A stretch of DNA of 56,090 nucleotides. Origin: Acidobacteriaceae bacterium (GTDB lineage Bacteria; Acidobacteriota; Terriglobia; Terriglobales; Acidobacteriaceae). Made by a program: the position numbers and the translations under genes. The stretch covers positions 1 to 56,090 of the forward strand of contig PLHW01000066.1 in NCBI GenBank assembly GCA_003139095.1, in the 5' to 3' direction. Of the stretch, positions 34,406 through 43,102 are shown in pieces (within the stretch, counting starts at the first letter, position 1; the number at the start of each line of letters is the position of its first letter). The notes beneath the pieces are model-generated. The model was not told where the DNA came from. It searched no databases and saw only the letters and a program-made list of their open reading frames with translations.

Positions 34406-34966
34406 TTACGCTCTCGACAAATACGTGCCTTCGGCCGTATCGACTTTAATCTTCTCGCCTTCGTTGATGAAGGGCGGAACCTGCACAATGAGCCCGGTTT
34501 CGGTCTTGGCCGGCTTGGTCACGCTGGAGGCGGTTGCGCTCTTCAGGCCCGGCTCCACTTCCACCACGGTCAACACGACCGTCTGCGGCAGCTCGATGCC
34601 GACGGCTTTGCCGTCGAAGAACTCGACTTTGATTTGCAGATTCGAGGTCAAGTATTCCACCGCGTCGCCGAGCGTGTCGCGGGTAAGGTGCGTCTGCTCG
34701 TAGTTTTCGGTGTTCATGAAGTAGTAGTCGTCGCCGTCGGAGTAGAGGAACTCCATGTTGACCTCGTCGACATTGACTTTCTCGATCGGGTCTGGAGAGC
34801 GAAAGCGTTCCACGAACATGGCGCCGGTGCGGAGGTTGCGCAGCTTGGCCTGAATGAAGGCGCGCAGGTTGCCGGGCGTGCGGTGCTCGACGCTGAAGAC
34901 GGAGTGCAGATCATCTTTGTGCTTGATGATCATGCCGGGACGGAGCTGGGTTGCGGGAATCGACAT
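34406..34966 (-). CDS. efp: elongation factor P
   Basis: EF-P relieves ribosome stalling at proline runs. The 186-residue protein has the three beta-barrel domains of the family at normal length (MSIPATQLRPGMIIK; VERFRSPDPIEKV; ETGLIVQVPPFINEGEKI). The tip of the first-domain loop reads RTPGNLRAF, so the residue aligned with the modified Lys34 of Escherichia coli is Asn33. No modification enzyme gene is nearby. It is probably an unmodified or differently modified subtype. Confidence 0.95.
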   Translation of the reverse strand: MSIPATQLRPGMIIKHKDDLHSVFSVEHRTPGNLRAFIQAKLRNLRTGAMFVERFRSPDPIEKVNVDEVNMEFLYSDGDDYYFMNTENYEQTHLTRDTLGDAVEYLTSNLQIKVEFFDGKAVGIELPQTVVLTVVEVEPGLKSATASSVTKPAKTETGLIVQVPPFINEGEKIKVDTAEGTYLSRA

Positions 34967-35170
34967 TCGGTTCTACATCTCCTTCACACTCGTAGGAATT
35001 TAAGGGCGGTACGCGAGGGTTTCCGCCGTACTTGGGATTAAACATTTATTTTACACAGGCAGCGGGGATTTGTGGGAGTGGCGGCAGCGCCGGGCGCTAG
35101 CTTGGTTCTTTTCGCCATCGCATAATTGTCCCGAGGCGGTCGCATGAGAAAAAACAGTAATCTCGGATAC

Positions 35171-35779
35171 ATGAAGAAATGGATCGCGATGGCGGTGGCT
35201 GTTCTCCTTGCTCTGGCCACATCTCGCTTGCTCGCCCAGAATGCGGCGGCAAAGGTCGATTGGCCGGCCATGGGGAAGCTTTTGTCGAGCGCCAGATACG
35301 GCAAGCCGCTGGCGCAGGCTGGGCTTTCGCCTTCTGAGCTGAAAGCGGTGCGGGCCGCGCTGAAGCGTCTGGCCAATGGGCCGGGGTGCGAGGGCGCCTA
35401 CATTCAGAGTTGCGGCGCCGAGGAGAGTGAATTTCTGGAACGGGTAAAAATCACCCCCGACGGAAAAACCGCCGTGGTCCTGCGCAGCAAAACCGATTGC
35501 GGCACGCTGGGCTGCCCGTTCTGGATGATCGAGCCGGTGGGCGAGGGCCGCGTGCTGCTGGACGATTTCGGATGGGGCTACGCGCTCCTGCCATCGAGTG
35601 AGCACGGGTACTTCGACGTGGTCACCGCCGCGGGCAATCACCAGGTCGGGCTCGCCTGGCTGCGATTTGACGGCAAGGAGTATGCGGCCTTTCGCTGCGC
35701 GACCGCCGACGCGAATGATGACGCGGGGCCGGCCTTGTTACACATCACCGAGCACGCCTGCGCGACGGCAACGCCGTAA
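35171..35779 (+). CDS. secreted protein of unknown function
   Basis: The 202-residue precursor starts with a signal peptide (MKKWIAMAVAVLLALATSRL, then LAQ). The mature part contains several cysteines (GCEGAYIQSCG, TDCGTLGCPFWM) that could form disulfides, and alternates short strands with loops. I do not recognise the family. A longer frame begins at 35126 but would bury the signal. It stands alone between divergent efp and the convergent acyltransferase gene. Confidence 0.65.
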   Translation: MKKWIAMAVAVLLALATSRLLAQNAAAKVDWPAMGKLLSSARYGKPLAQAGLSPSELKAVRAALKRLANGPGCEGAYIQSCGAEESEFLERVKITPDGKTAVVLRSKTDCGTLGCPFWMIEPVGEGRVLLDDFGWGYALLPSSEHGYFDVVTAAGNHQVGLAWLRFDGKEYAAFRCATADANDDAGPALLHITEHACATATP

Positions 35780-35841
35780 TCGACCTCCGCCCCGCTCCCG
35801 GCTTTAGGCTGCTTGCCGCGCCCGTGGCGGGCGCCGAATCG

Positions 35842-36990
35842 CTATACTGCGGAACTCATCTCCAATCCGGCTACTTCACTCGCCTCCGTATCTGTCCGTC
35901 GAATCCTCGGCGCGTGGTGTGCGGGATCGAAACGCGATTTCAGCCGCAGGATGGGAGCTTCAAAGTATCTCCACGAAAGAGCCGCGAGCCCTAACGTCGC
36001 GGCAAGGCTTCCGCCCAGTACCAGCATGCGGTTCAGCGCCCAATGGGAAGCGAATAGAGATGGAGCCCAGTCCCGGAACACGCGAATGACGAAGAGATGC
36101 AGCAGGTAGAACATGTAGCTGATCTGGCCGATCCGCACCAGCGGGCCTGAGCGCAACCCACGGCAGAGCAAGTTGTCGCTCGCCGCATGATGGAGCACAA
36201 AGACGAGAAGCAAGCTCATCGTGACGGCGATCAAGGTGTAACCGAAGAGCGCAAAGACGACACTCCCCTGCGGATCACCTGGGAGAACCAGCGCCGAGGC
36301 CGACCCGAGTAAGCTCAAAGCCACTAAATAGCCGGGCACGCGAAGTGACCGCCCGGAATCACGCCAGAGAGCGACCAGCGCACCGAAAGCGATCGTGTCG
36401 ATTCTTGCGGGGAGGAAATAGTACTCGGCGCCGGCTCCCAGGCCATGCACACACCAGCGGACGAGTGGAGCGCAAACGATGATGACGATCAGCAACAGGA
36501 AAAGCTGTTGTCGTTTCAGAAAGCGGACGGCGGGAGCCCAAAAGAGGTAGAAGAATTCCTCAATCGAAAGCGACCACGTAACCTCCATCGCTCTTACGGG
36601 GCCGGGGAGATGCGAAATTGCAGCGCCAAACCAAGGTTGCACGACCGCCAGACTGGTTCCATAAAGCGCGAAGCTCAGCCACAAGCGCCCGGACAAGTGG
36701 TAATCGCGGCTTAGCAGCGCAGCAAAAAGGCAGATGCCGAAAAAAAGATAGTAAGGAGGGAAGATGCGAAGCGTGCGCCGCATGTAGAAGTTCTTAAAGT
36801 AGCCTGGGCCACTTCGCGCGCCCAGCAGAATTGTGGTGATCAGATATCCTGAGATTACGAAGAAGAGATCGACCCCGACCCAACCGGCCCGCGAGAATCT
36901 TACGATGGCCGGGGAGCCGAAGATGTGGAAGGCAAAGACGGAAAGAGCGGCTAATGCTCGCAAGCCGTCAATTTCTGGGATTCTCTCCAT
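35842..36990 (-). CDS. acyltransferase 3 family membrane protein (OafA/YrhL type)
   Basis: The 382-residue integral membrane protein matches acyltransferase family 3, which O-acetylates surface sugars. The N-terminal hallmark IPEIDGLRALAALSVFAFHI includes the catalytic-type histidine. WVGVDLFFVISGYLIT and FYMRRTLRIFPPYY are the conserved segments that follow, and about ten hydrophobic helices can be counted. I chose the ATG at 36988-36990, which puts the hallmark at residue 4; an earlier frame from 37065 adds only basic residues. The acceptor is unknown. Confidence 0.87.
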   Translation of the reverse strand: MERIPEIDGLRALAALSVFAFHIFGSPAIVRFSRAGWVGVDLFFVISGYLITTILLGARSGPGYFKNFYMRRTLRIFPPYYLFFGICLFAALLSRDYHLSGRLWLSFALYGTSLAVVQPWFGAAISHLPGPVRAMEVTWSLSIEEFFYLFWAPAVRFLKRQQLFLLLIVIIVCAPLVRWCVHGLGAGAEYYFLPARIDTIAFGALVALWRDSGRSLRVPGYLVALSLLGSASALVLPGDPQGSVVFALFGYTLIAVTMSLLLVFVLHHAASDNLLCRGLRSGPLVRIGQISYMFYLLHLFVIRVFRDWAPSLFASHWALNRMLVLGGSLAATLGLAALSWRYFEAPILRLKSRFDPAHHAPRIRRTDTEASEVAGLEMSSAV

Positions 36991-37138
36991 CCTGCAAAAG
37001 TATGCAGGGTCCCTGCGCAGTCTACAAGTTGGTTTGTCTGGTTCCCGGCGTTCCCGTTCCCTCAATAGCGTTATTGAAATGGCGAGAATGCGGTTAATTC
37101 ATCGGGTGGACTAGAATAAAACGAAACAGGAGGTTCTT

Positions 37139-37429
37139 ATGCAGATTGGAAAGTATGAGAGTTCAGGCGGCGGGGCGGGGACGGCGATTACTTTTCTGCT
37201 GATTGGCTTGGGCATCGGCGCGGCTGTCGGCCTGCTGCTGGCTCCGAAGACGGGCCGCCAACTGCGAAAAGACCTGCGGCGTTCGTATGAGGGCGCGCTG
37301 GACACGGTTTCCGACTGGAGCGACGAAGCACGCGACCGCTTTGGGGATGTGCTCGAAAAGGGAAATGACTTCGTTGACGAGTTGCGCGCGAAGGCGGAGC
37401 CGCTGAGCGATCTTTTGCGGCGGCCGTAA
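37139..37429 (+). CDS. YtxH domain protein
   Basis: The 96-residue protein has one N-terminal transmembrane segment (ITFLLIGLGIGAAVGLLLAP), followed directly by KTGRQLRKDLR, the YtxH/gas-vesicle-like hallmark, and an amphipathic helix. The family is often linked to stress, but its molecular role is unknown. AGGAGG stands five bases before the ATG, giving a strong translation signal. It is monocistronic. Confidence 0.85.
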   Translation: MQIGKYESSGGGAGTAITFLLIGLGIGAAVGLLLAPKTGRQLRKDLRRSYEGALDTVSDWSDEARDRFGDVLEKGNDFVDELRAKAEPLSDLLRRP

Positions 37430-37535
37430 CGCGGCTCAAGACAAACCTAGGGCGCGGCGAACCAGGCAGTCGCAAGCGGCGGCGCTGGCGCGTCACGCCC
37501 TGATCTCTTTTGTGGGTGCCGCCCGCGCCATCTGG

Positions 37536-38339
37536 CTACGGCGCAATATCGGTATCTTCTTCCAGCGTGCGCTTCTTCTTGTGCACGCTGCGAATCACCA
37601 CACCGACGGAGAGCCGCAGATTGTCCTGCGTCTGTTTGAAGTTGCGCGTGCCCAGATAATCGGCCTTGAAGCGCAGGCCAAAGCGCTCATTGATTTTGTA
37701 ATCCGCTCCCGCGCCCGCCACCGCCGCCAGGCCCGAGCTGACCTCGCTCTCGGTTAGATTATTCTGAAACGCATCGCCACGCAGGCCGCCGTGGCCGACC
37801 AGCAGCTCGCCGAAGGGCGTCCAGCGCTCGTGCTTGCGGTAGGGAAACTGGGCGCCAACCAGGAAGTTGTACTCGCGCGTGTGGGCATTGAACGTCGGCC
37901 CGGACGGGCATCCCGTGACGCAGGGCGGAAAAGGCGCGGGCACGGCGGTGGGAATTTTCGTGTCCCCGAAATATTCGCTGCCCTCAAACACGAAGCCGAG
38001 CCAGTGCGCCACGTTCACGTCGAACGACGCATTCCACCCGTTTAATTGGGCCCAGTGTCCGGCATTGAAAAAACCGGCCTGCGCAAACGAATAACCGGCA
38101 AACCACTCAATGCGCGGAAACGCCGGACCGGGCGTGCGTTTTACGGGGACGGAACTGCTCTCGGGCGCGGACGGTGTTGCAGCCGGTGTAGTCGGCGCGG
38201 GCGACTGGGCCGGAGCCGCAGCCGGCGACTGGTCCGCGGCCGCGGGTGGCGGCGACGAAGGTGCCTGGTCGGGAGCTTGCGCCCATGCAATCACGGCGAG
38301 CCCGGCCATCACAAACCCCAGTCGCAGGCATTTCTTCAC
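37536..38339 (-). CDS. outer membrane beta-barrel protein with Pro/Ala-rich linker
   Basis: The 267-residue precursor has a signal peptide (MKKCLRLGFVMAGLAVIAWA), a 50-residue Ala/Pro/Ser-rich linker, and an 8-stranded-type barrel with alternating aromatic residues (IEWFAGYSFAQAGFF, YNFLVGAQFPYRKHERWTPF, FGLRFKADYLGTRNF). It ends with a charged tail instead of the usual terminal Phe. It resembles opacity/OmpA-like small barrels; function is not known. No neighbouring gene suggests a pathway. Confidence 0.75.
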   Translation of the reverse strand: MKKCLRLGFVMAGLAVIAWAQAPDQAPSSPPPAAADQSPAAAPAQSPAPTTPAATPSAPESSSVPVKRTPGPAFPRIEWFAGYSFAQAGFFNAGHWAQLNGWNASFDVNVAHWLGFVFEGSEYFGDTKIPTAVPAPFPPCVTGCPSGPTFNAHTREYNFLVGAQFPYRKHERWTPFGELLVGHGGLRGDAFQNNLTESEVSSGLAAVAGAGADYKINERFGLRFKADYLGTRNFKQTQDNLRLSVGVVIRSVHKKKRTLEEDTDIAP

Positions 38340-38433
38340 GATTCCTCCTTGGAACAGTTGTCAGCTTTCCGTTGTCAGTTCTCAGTTATACAGCCCTCGT
38401 CCGCGGACACTGGCTAAAACTCTACAAGACCCG

Positions 38434-39033
38434 CTACGAAGCTGATTTTCCTGCAACCGGTTTTCCGAAAACAGTATTGTAGTGAAGCTGAACGTTGCCG
38501 CACGTGCCTTGCTCGGGCGAATACACCACGCACGAATCGAACGGGCGCGAGTACACGTGCAATGAAACGGCGCGCTCGTTCGCCTCTCGCGGGTTTACGA
38601 CCCTGTGCACAGGATCCTTCGGATCCACGGCGCAGGGATGTGCGGGAGAGATTTCCACCGTGTTAGATGCGGCAAGGCGGCACGTTCCGGCGGCAATGTC
38701 CTGAAAGTCAAGATGAAAATTTTCCACCCGCAGCCGCCCAATGGGCGCGGCCATCCAGCAATTCTGGTCGCGATGATTGTGCACGGAACTCGCTTGCCCG
38801 ATCTCCCAGCAGATGGCCATCAGCTCGTACAGTTCGGTTCGGTCGATCAGATTGCGCGTGTAGTGCTGCCGATTCCACGTGAGGTAGGGTGCGAGGCTCG
38901 ACTCTTCGACCGGCATCTCCGCAAGCAGCGCGCGGATTTCGCCGGTGCCATCGAAAGCCGACGCGGGCAGCCCGCGCAGCTTCGCGACCAAAGTTTCGAT
39001 CAGCACCCGCTTCGTGATGATCACAGAGCACAT
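38434..39033 (-). CDS. cysteine dioxygenase
   Basis: The cupin-fold iron enzyme oxidises cysteine to cysteine sulfinate. The 199-residue protein has the three metal histidines His85 and His87 (SVHNHRDQNCWM) and His143 (PVHRVVN), Arg60 in HYTRNLI for substrate carboxylate, and both partners of the Cys-Tyr crosslink: Cys92 and Tyr161 (LHVYSRPFDSC). The crosslink pair is common in eukaryotic enzymes but often missing in bacteria. A thiol dioxygenase of another substrate remains possible. Confidence 0.85.
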   Translation of the reverse strand: MCSVIITKRVLIETLVAKLRGLPASAFDGTGEIRALLAEMPVEESSLAPYLTWNRQHYTRNLIDRTELYELMAICWEIGQASSVHNHRDQNCWMAAPIGRLRVENFHLDFQDIAAGTCRLAASNTVEISPAHPCAVDPKDPVHRVVNPREANERAVSLHVYSRPFDSCVVYSPEQGTCGNVQLHYNTVFGKPVAGKSAS

Positions 39034-39130
39034 GGAAAGCCTCGGGCAAAAAATTCAGTATACTCGAGCGCCCCGCGAGAGATGCGGACAAGCTTATCCC
39101 GTGGCGTCCTAAAATTCAGGACAGTACCGC

Positions 39131-39349
39131 CTATTGCTCGTCAGCCCTGGCGCTGTCAGCGGCGGCTTCGAAGATGGCTTCGATTGGTTGGCCGAAAACC
39201 CGTGCGATCACGAAGGCAAGCGGAAGGCTGGGATCGTATCGTCCGGTTTCAATGGCATTCACCGTCTGGCGCGATACGCGCAGACGGGCGGCAAGTTCCG
39301 CTTGCGACCAATCCCGCTCGGCCCGAAGCACTCGAAGGCGATTCTTCAT
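39131..39349 (-). CDS. XRE-family (YgzD-like) transcriptional regulator
   Basis: The 72-residue protein is essentially one helix-turn-helix domain: MKNRLRVLRAERDWSQAELA, then LRVSRQTVNAIETGRYDPSL and AFVIARVFGQPIEAIF. Such small regulators often sit with a short membrane protein and control their own operon. Its start overlaps the stop of the thioredoxin-like gene (ATGA), so it is the third gene of the operon promoted at 40251-40279. Confidence 0.92.
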   Translation of the reverse strand: MKNRLRVLRAERDWSQAELAARLRVSRQTVNAIETGRYDPSLPLAFVIARVFGQPIEAIFEAAADSARADEQ

Positions 39350-39867
39350 CGCTGCTGTGCCGCCGCCTCGGCGGTTTGCGGTAAGCCAATGAGCCGCGCT
39401 AACTGTTCGGACGTTACATTGCCCACCAGTCGCTGTTCACCCACCTCGACGACGGGAACGGAGCGAATGCCCCGGCTGGCCATCATCTGCGGGTTGAGCG
39501 AAACATTAATGCTTTGGAGCACAAAGCCCATCTGCTTCTGCAAAGCGAGCAGACGACGGAGGACAATGGGACAGAACGGACAGCCGAGCGCGCTGTAATA
39601 GGTAACCGAAACCGATGTGGGCGCGACGTTCGCCGCGGGTACGTCGTTCTCAATGCGCCCATAACCGAAAAAGCGCGAGAAGTACGAAAAGAAGCGCATC
39701 TCGACGAGCTTGCCGACCGGCACCAGCACCAACCAAAACAGAAACGCAGTGCGGTTGCGAGAGTAGGCGAAAACGGCAAGACCCGCGGCATATCCGGCCC
39801 AGATGCGAAACAGTCCCGCCACGCTGCATTGTTGCTGCTTCCCAGGCCGATTTTGTTCGGTATTCAT
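39346..39867 (-). CDS. membrane-anchored thioredoxin/glutaredoxin-like protein
   Basis: The 173-residue protein starts with two hydrophobic segments (IWAGYAAGLAVFAYSR and TAFLFWLVLVPVGKLVEM), followed by a thioredoxin fold with the redox motif CPFC at 96-99 and the cis-Pro loop SVPVVEV. It probably handles disulfides near the membrane. GGAGG precedes the ATG at 39867. Its ATG overlaps the stop of the membrane protein gene, and its stop overlaps the XRE start, so all three are coupled. The pairing of CPFC redox protein with an XRE regulator is unusual. Confidence 0.8.
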   Translation of the reverse strand: MNTEQNRPGKQQQCSVAGLFRIWAGYAAGLAVFAYSRNRTAFLFWLVLVPVGKLVEMRFFSYFSRFFGYGRIENDVPAANVAPTSVSVTYYSALGCPFCPIVLRRLLALQKQMGFVLQSINVSLNPQMMASRGIRSVPVVEVGEQRLVGNVTSEQLARLIGLPQTAEAAAQQR

Positions 39868-40232
39868 TTGTACCTCCGCGCGATAAGCACATAGGAGCAG
39901 GCCCACAAAATCAGCATGCATTCTCCGAGATCGTTCCAGTGGGGACGCGCCAACGCGGCCCGCTCCAGGCCAAAGAACACGAGCACGAGAACCTGCGTCA
40001 ACACGAAGGCGACAAACGCCGACTCCTGGCAAATGCGCTGTTGAAGTTCGTCCATGCGCCGGATCGTTCCCACCAGCGCCGCAATGAAAAAGAACATGGG
40101 AACGAGCGGGAGAAGCGCCAGCCATTTCGCTCGCGGGGACCATACTTGCAGCATCACATCGGTGAGCAGCGCGGCCATCGGCCAGAGAAATACAGGACGG
40201 GCAAACCGCGAACCGTAACTGGCGTCAGCCAT
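39864..40232 (-). CDS. four-helix membrane protein of an XRE operon
   Basis: The 122-residue protein has four hydrophobic helices (VFLWPMAALLTDVMLQV, LLPLVPMFFFIAALV, FVAFVLTQVLVLVFFGL, CMLILWACSYVLIARR) with a conserved-looking MDELQQRI between helices two and three. This pattern recurs in small membrane proteins paired with YgzD-like regulators. It overlaps the thioredoxin-like gene by ATGA. GGGAG lies 8 nt before its ATG, and a good promoter lies at 40251-40279. Confidence 0.8.
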   Translation of the reverse strand: MADASYGSRFARPVFLWPMAALLTDVMLQVWSPRAKWLALLPLVPMFFFIAALVGTIRRMDELQQRICQESAFVAFVLTQVLVLVFFGLERAALARPHWNDLGECMLILWACSYVLIARRYK

Positions 40233-40250
40233 AAACTAATCTCCCATGTC

Positions 40251-40279
40251 AATGTAAGGCATAGTTTACACATAGTCAA
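40251..40279 (-). promoter_or_regulatory. sigma-70 promoter of the membrane/redox/XRE operon
   Basis: On the minus strand TTGACT (40274-40279) is followed after exactly 17 bp by TACATT (40251-40256). The start codon at 40232 leaves a leader of about 10-12 nt containing GGGAG. The same pair of boxes with the same spacing controls the cobalamin-receptor leader at 45659-45687. Confidence 0.72.
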
Positions 40280-40333
40280 GTATGTTTGTCATATTGTGGC
40301 TGAGCACGATGCATATCAGGAGAACTTCTTGGT

Positions 40334-41527
<1,194 letters not shown>

Positions 41528-41539
41528 GAAGTCGGAATT

Positions 41540-41668
41540 CAGAAGTTAGAATGCAGAAGTTGGATCATAGAAGCTCATTGACGCTTCGCTCCAGTTGATG
41601 CGGACTTAGTCCGAACCCCGAAGTTCGATTTCAAACTTTTTACTTCTGACTTCTCACTTCTCACTTCC
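41540..41668. repeat. second copy of the dispersed inverted-repeat family
   Basis: CAGAAGTTAGAATGCAGAAG at 41540-41559 is identical to 22505-22524, and the right side (CTTCTGACTTCTCACTTCTC, about 41643-41662) mirrors it as in the first copy. The inner arms differ from the first copy. It separates the minus-strand genes at 41669 and 40334. Confidence 0.7.
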
Positions 41669-42112
41669 CTACACCCGCCAATTGTCGGGCCGCCAGTTCC
41701 TGATCGATTTCTTGATCTGGTCGGAAGAAAGCTTCTCATTCAGCGCCTTGGTCGCTAGGGCAGCCAATTCGTCGTCAGAGGCGAACCTCAAAGCGATAAG
41801 CTGACTTTCGGTGAGCTCAGGGATGCGCGCGCGCAGCGGCTCGGGCAGAAGGGCCGCCAGTCGAAGCCGCTCTTCCAGGCGAATCACGCGGTCCTGAACT
41901 TTCAGCGGATTCATACGGATTTTGAAAATGGCGATCAACGCGGCGAGCGCCAGCAGCACCAGAAAAAAACCGTGCACCGGATGCCGATGGATTTGCAGGA
42001 AAAAATGAACGATCGCGACGATCACAGCGAGCGCAAAAACCGGCAGCACGAAAAAATGGAAGATCGGATCCCATCGGGTGTGATGCGAATAAGACTGCGG
42101 AGCAGCGGACAT
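41669..42112 (-). CDS. DUF6526-like small membrane protein
   Basis: The 147-residue protein has two transmembrane segments (FHFFVLPVFALAVIVAIVHF and GFFLVLLALAALIAIFKIRM) and a C-terminal soluble helical region (VQDRVIRLEERLRLAALLPE, then ELTESQLIALRFASDDELAA). The family is conserved among Acidobacteriota and Bacteroidota but of unknown role. GAGGGAG precedes the ATG at 42112. It is divergent from the class II aldolase gene. Confidence 0.75.
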   Translation of the reverse strand: MSAAPQSYSHHTRWDPIFHFFVLPVFALAVIVAIVHFFLQIHRHPVHGFFLVLLALAALIAIFKIRMNPLKVQDRVIRLEERLRLAALLPEPLRARIPELTESQLIALRFASDDELAALATKALNEKLSSDQIKKSIRNWRPDNWRV

Positions 42113-42239
42113 GGAAACTCCCTCGGAAAAGGAAACCAAAGAGGGAAGTCTATCAAAGAGAGCGGGAGTCGCCACCATTGTGCGCCCGGCCCGGCCGTCT
42201 GCGGCTTTTGGTTGTCACGGTTCCAAAAGTTGCGATACC

Positions 42240-42983
42240 ATGACCGGACAGGGTGTGCTTATGCTGAGCGAGCACGGTCAGCGTGTCGCCATTGTCGAAT
42301 TCGGAAAGTTGCTGCACGCAAGCGGGTTTGTTGCGGCAACCGACGGCAATTTGTCCATTCGCTTGGATGAAGAGCGGCTGCTCGTCACTCCCACCGGCAT
42401 TCGCAAAGGAGCCATGCGGCCCTCCGACCTGGTGATCGTCGACATGCGGGGAAATCGGCTCGATGGAAAGCGAAGAGTTTCCAGCGAGATCGGCATGCAC
42501 TTGCTGATCTACAGCCTGCGGCCCGATGTGCGCGGCATTGTGCACGCGCATCCGCCGACCGCAACCGGCTTCGCCGCCTCCGGCCTCGGCCTGAGCAGCC
42601 CGCTGGTCTGCGAGGTGGTCGTTGGTCTCGGAACAATTCCGCTGGCGCGCTATGGAACGCCGGGCACGCCCGAGCTGGCGGACGCCCTCGAACCGCTGAT
42701 TCCGAACCATGACGCGATCCTGATGGCGAACCATGGCGTCGTGACTTGCGGCAGTTCGCTTGAGAGCGCATTCATGAAGATGGAGACGGTTGAGCACTTC
42801 GCCAAGATCGCGCTCGTAACTCACCTGCTCGGCAATGCGCAGCCGCTTGGCGAAAAAGAAGTGCAAAAGCTCAACGAAGTACGCCACCGCTATCAGAGTT
42901 CCGCGTTGTCCTGCGATGGCGACGCCACCGGCGACCTCGAATCCGACGAGCGCGAAGAAACCGCGGGCAGCCGCAGACAGTAG
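42240..42983 (+). CDS. class II aldolase/adducin family protein
   Basis: The 247-residue protein matches FucA/RhaD-type zinc aldolases. Zinc-binding histidines are seen in GIVHAHPPTA and ILMANHGVV, and the early segment ASGFVAATDGNLSIRLDEER and LLVTPTGIRKGAM is typical of the phosphate-binding region. I chose the ATG at 42240; a longer frame begins at 42111. The C-terminal 30 residues are acidic and disordered. Likely substrates are fuculose- or ribulose-phosphates or methylthioribulose phosphate; sequence alone does not decide. Confidence 0.82.
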   Translation: MTGQGVLMLSEHGQRVAIVEFGKLLHASGFVAATDGNLSIRLDEERLLVTPTGIRKGAMRPSDLVIVDMRGNRLDGKRRVSSEIGMHLLIYSLRPDVRGIVHAHPPTATGFAASGLGLSSPLVCEVVVGLGTIPLARYGTPGTPELADALEPLIPNHDAILMANHGVVTCGSSLESAFMKMETVEHFAKIALVTHLLGNAQPLGEKEVQKLNEVRHRYQSSALSCDGDATGDLESDEREETAGSRRQ

Positions 42984-43102
42984 CTGGCTGAACCCTTCAA
43001 GCCATCCCTCTTTCTCGCGGATCGCTCCTCAAGAACAAACTTACCGGCCATCCCGAATGCCCGTCGCATCCTCAAATGAAGCTGAGAACTGAGAGCTGCT
43101 CA

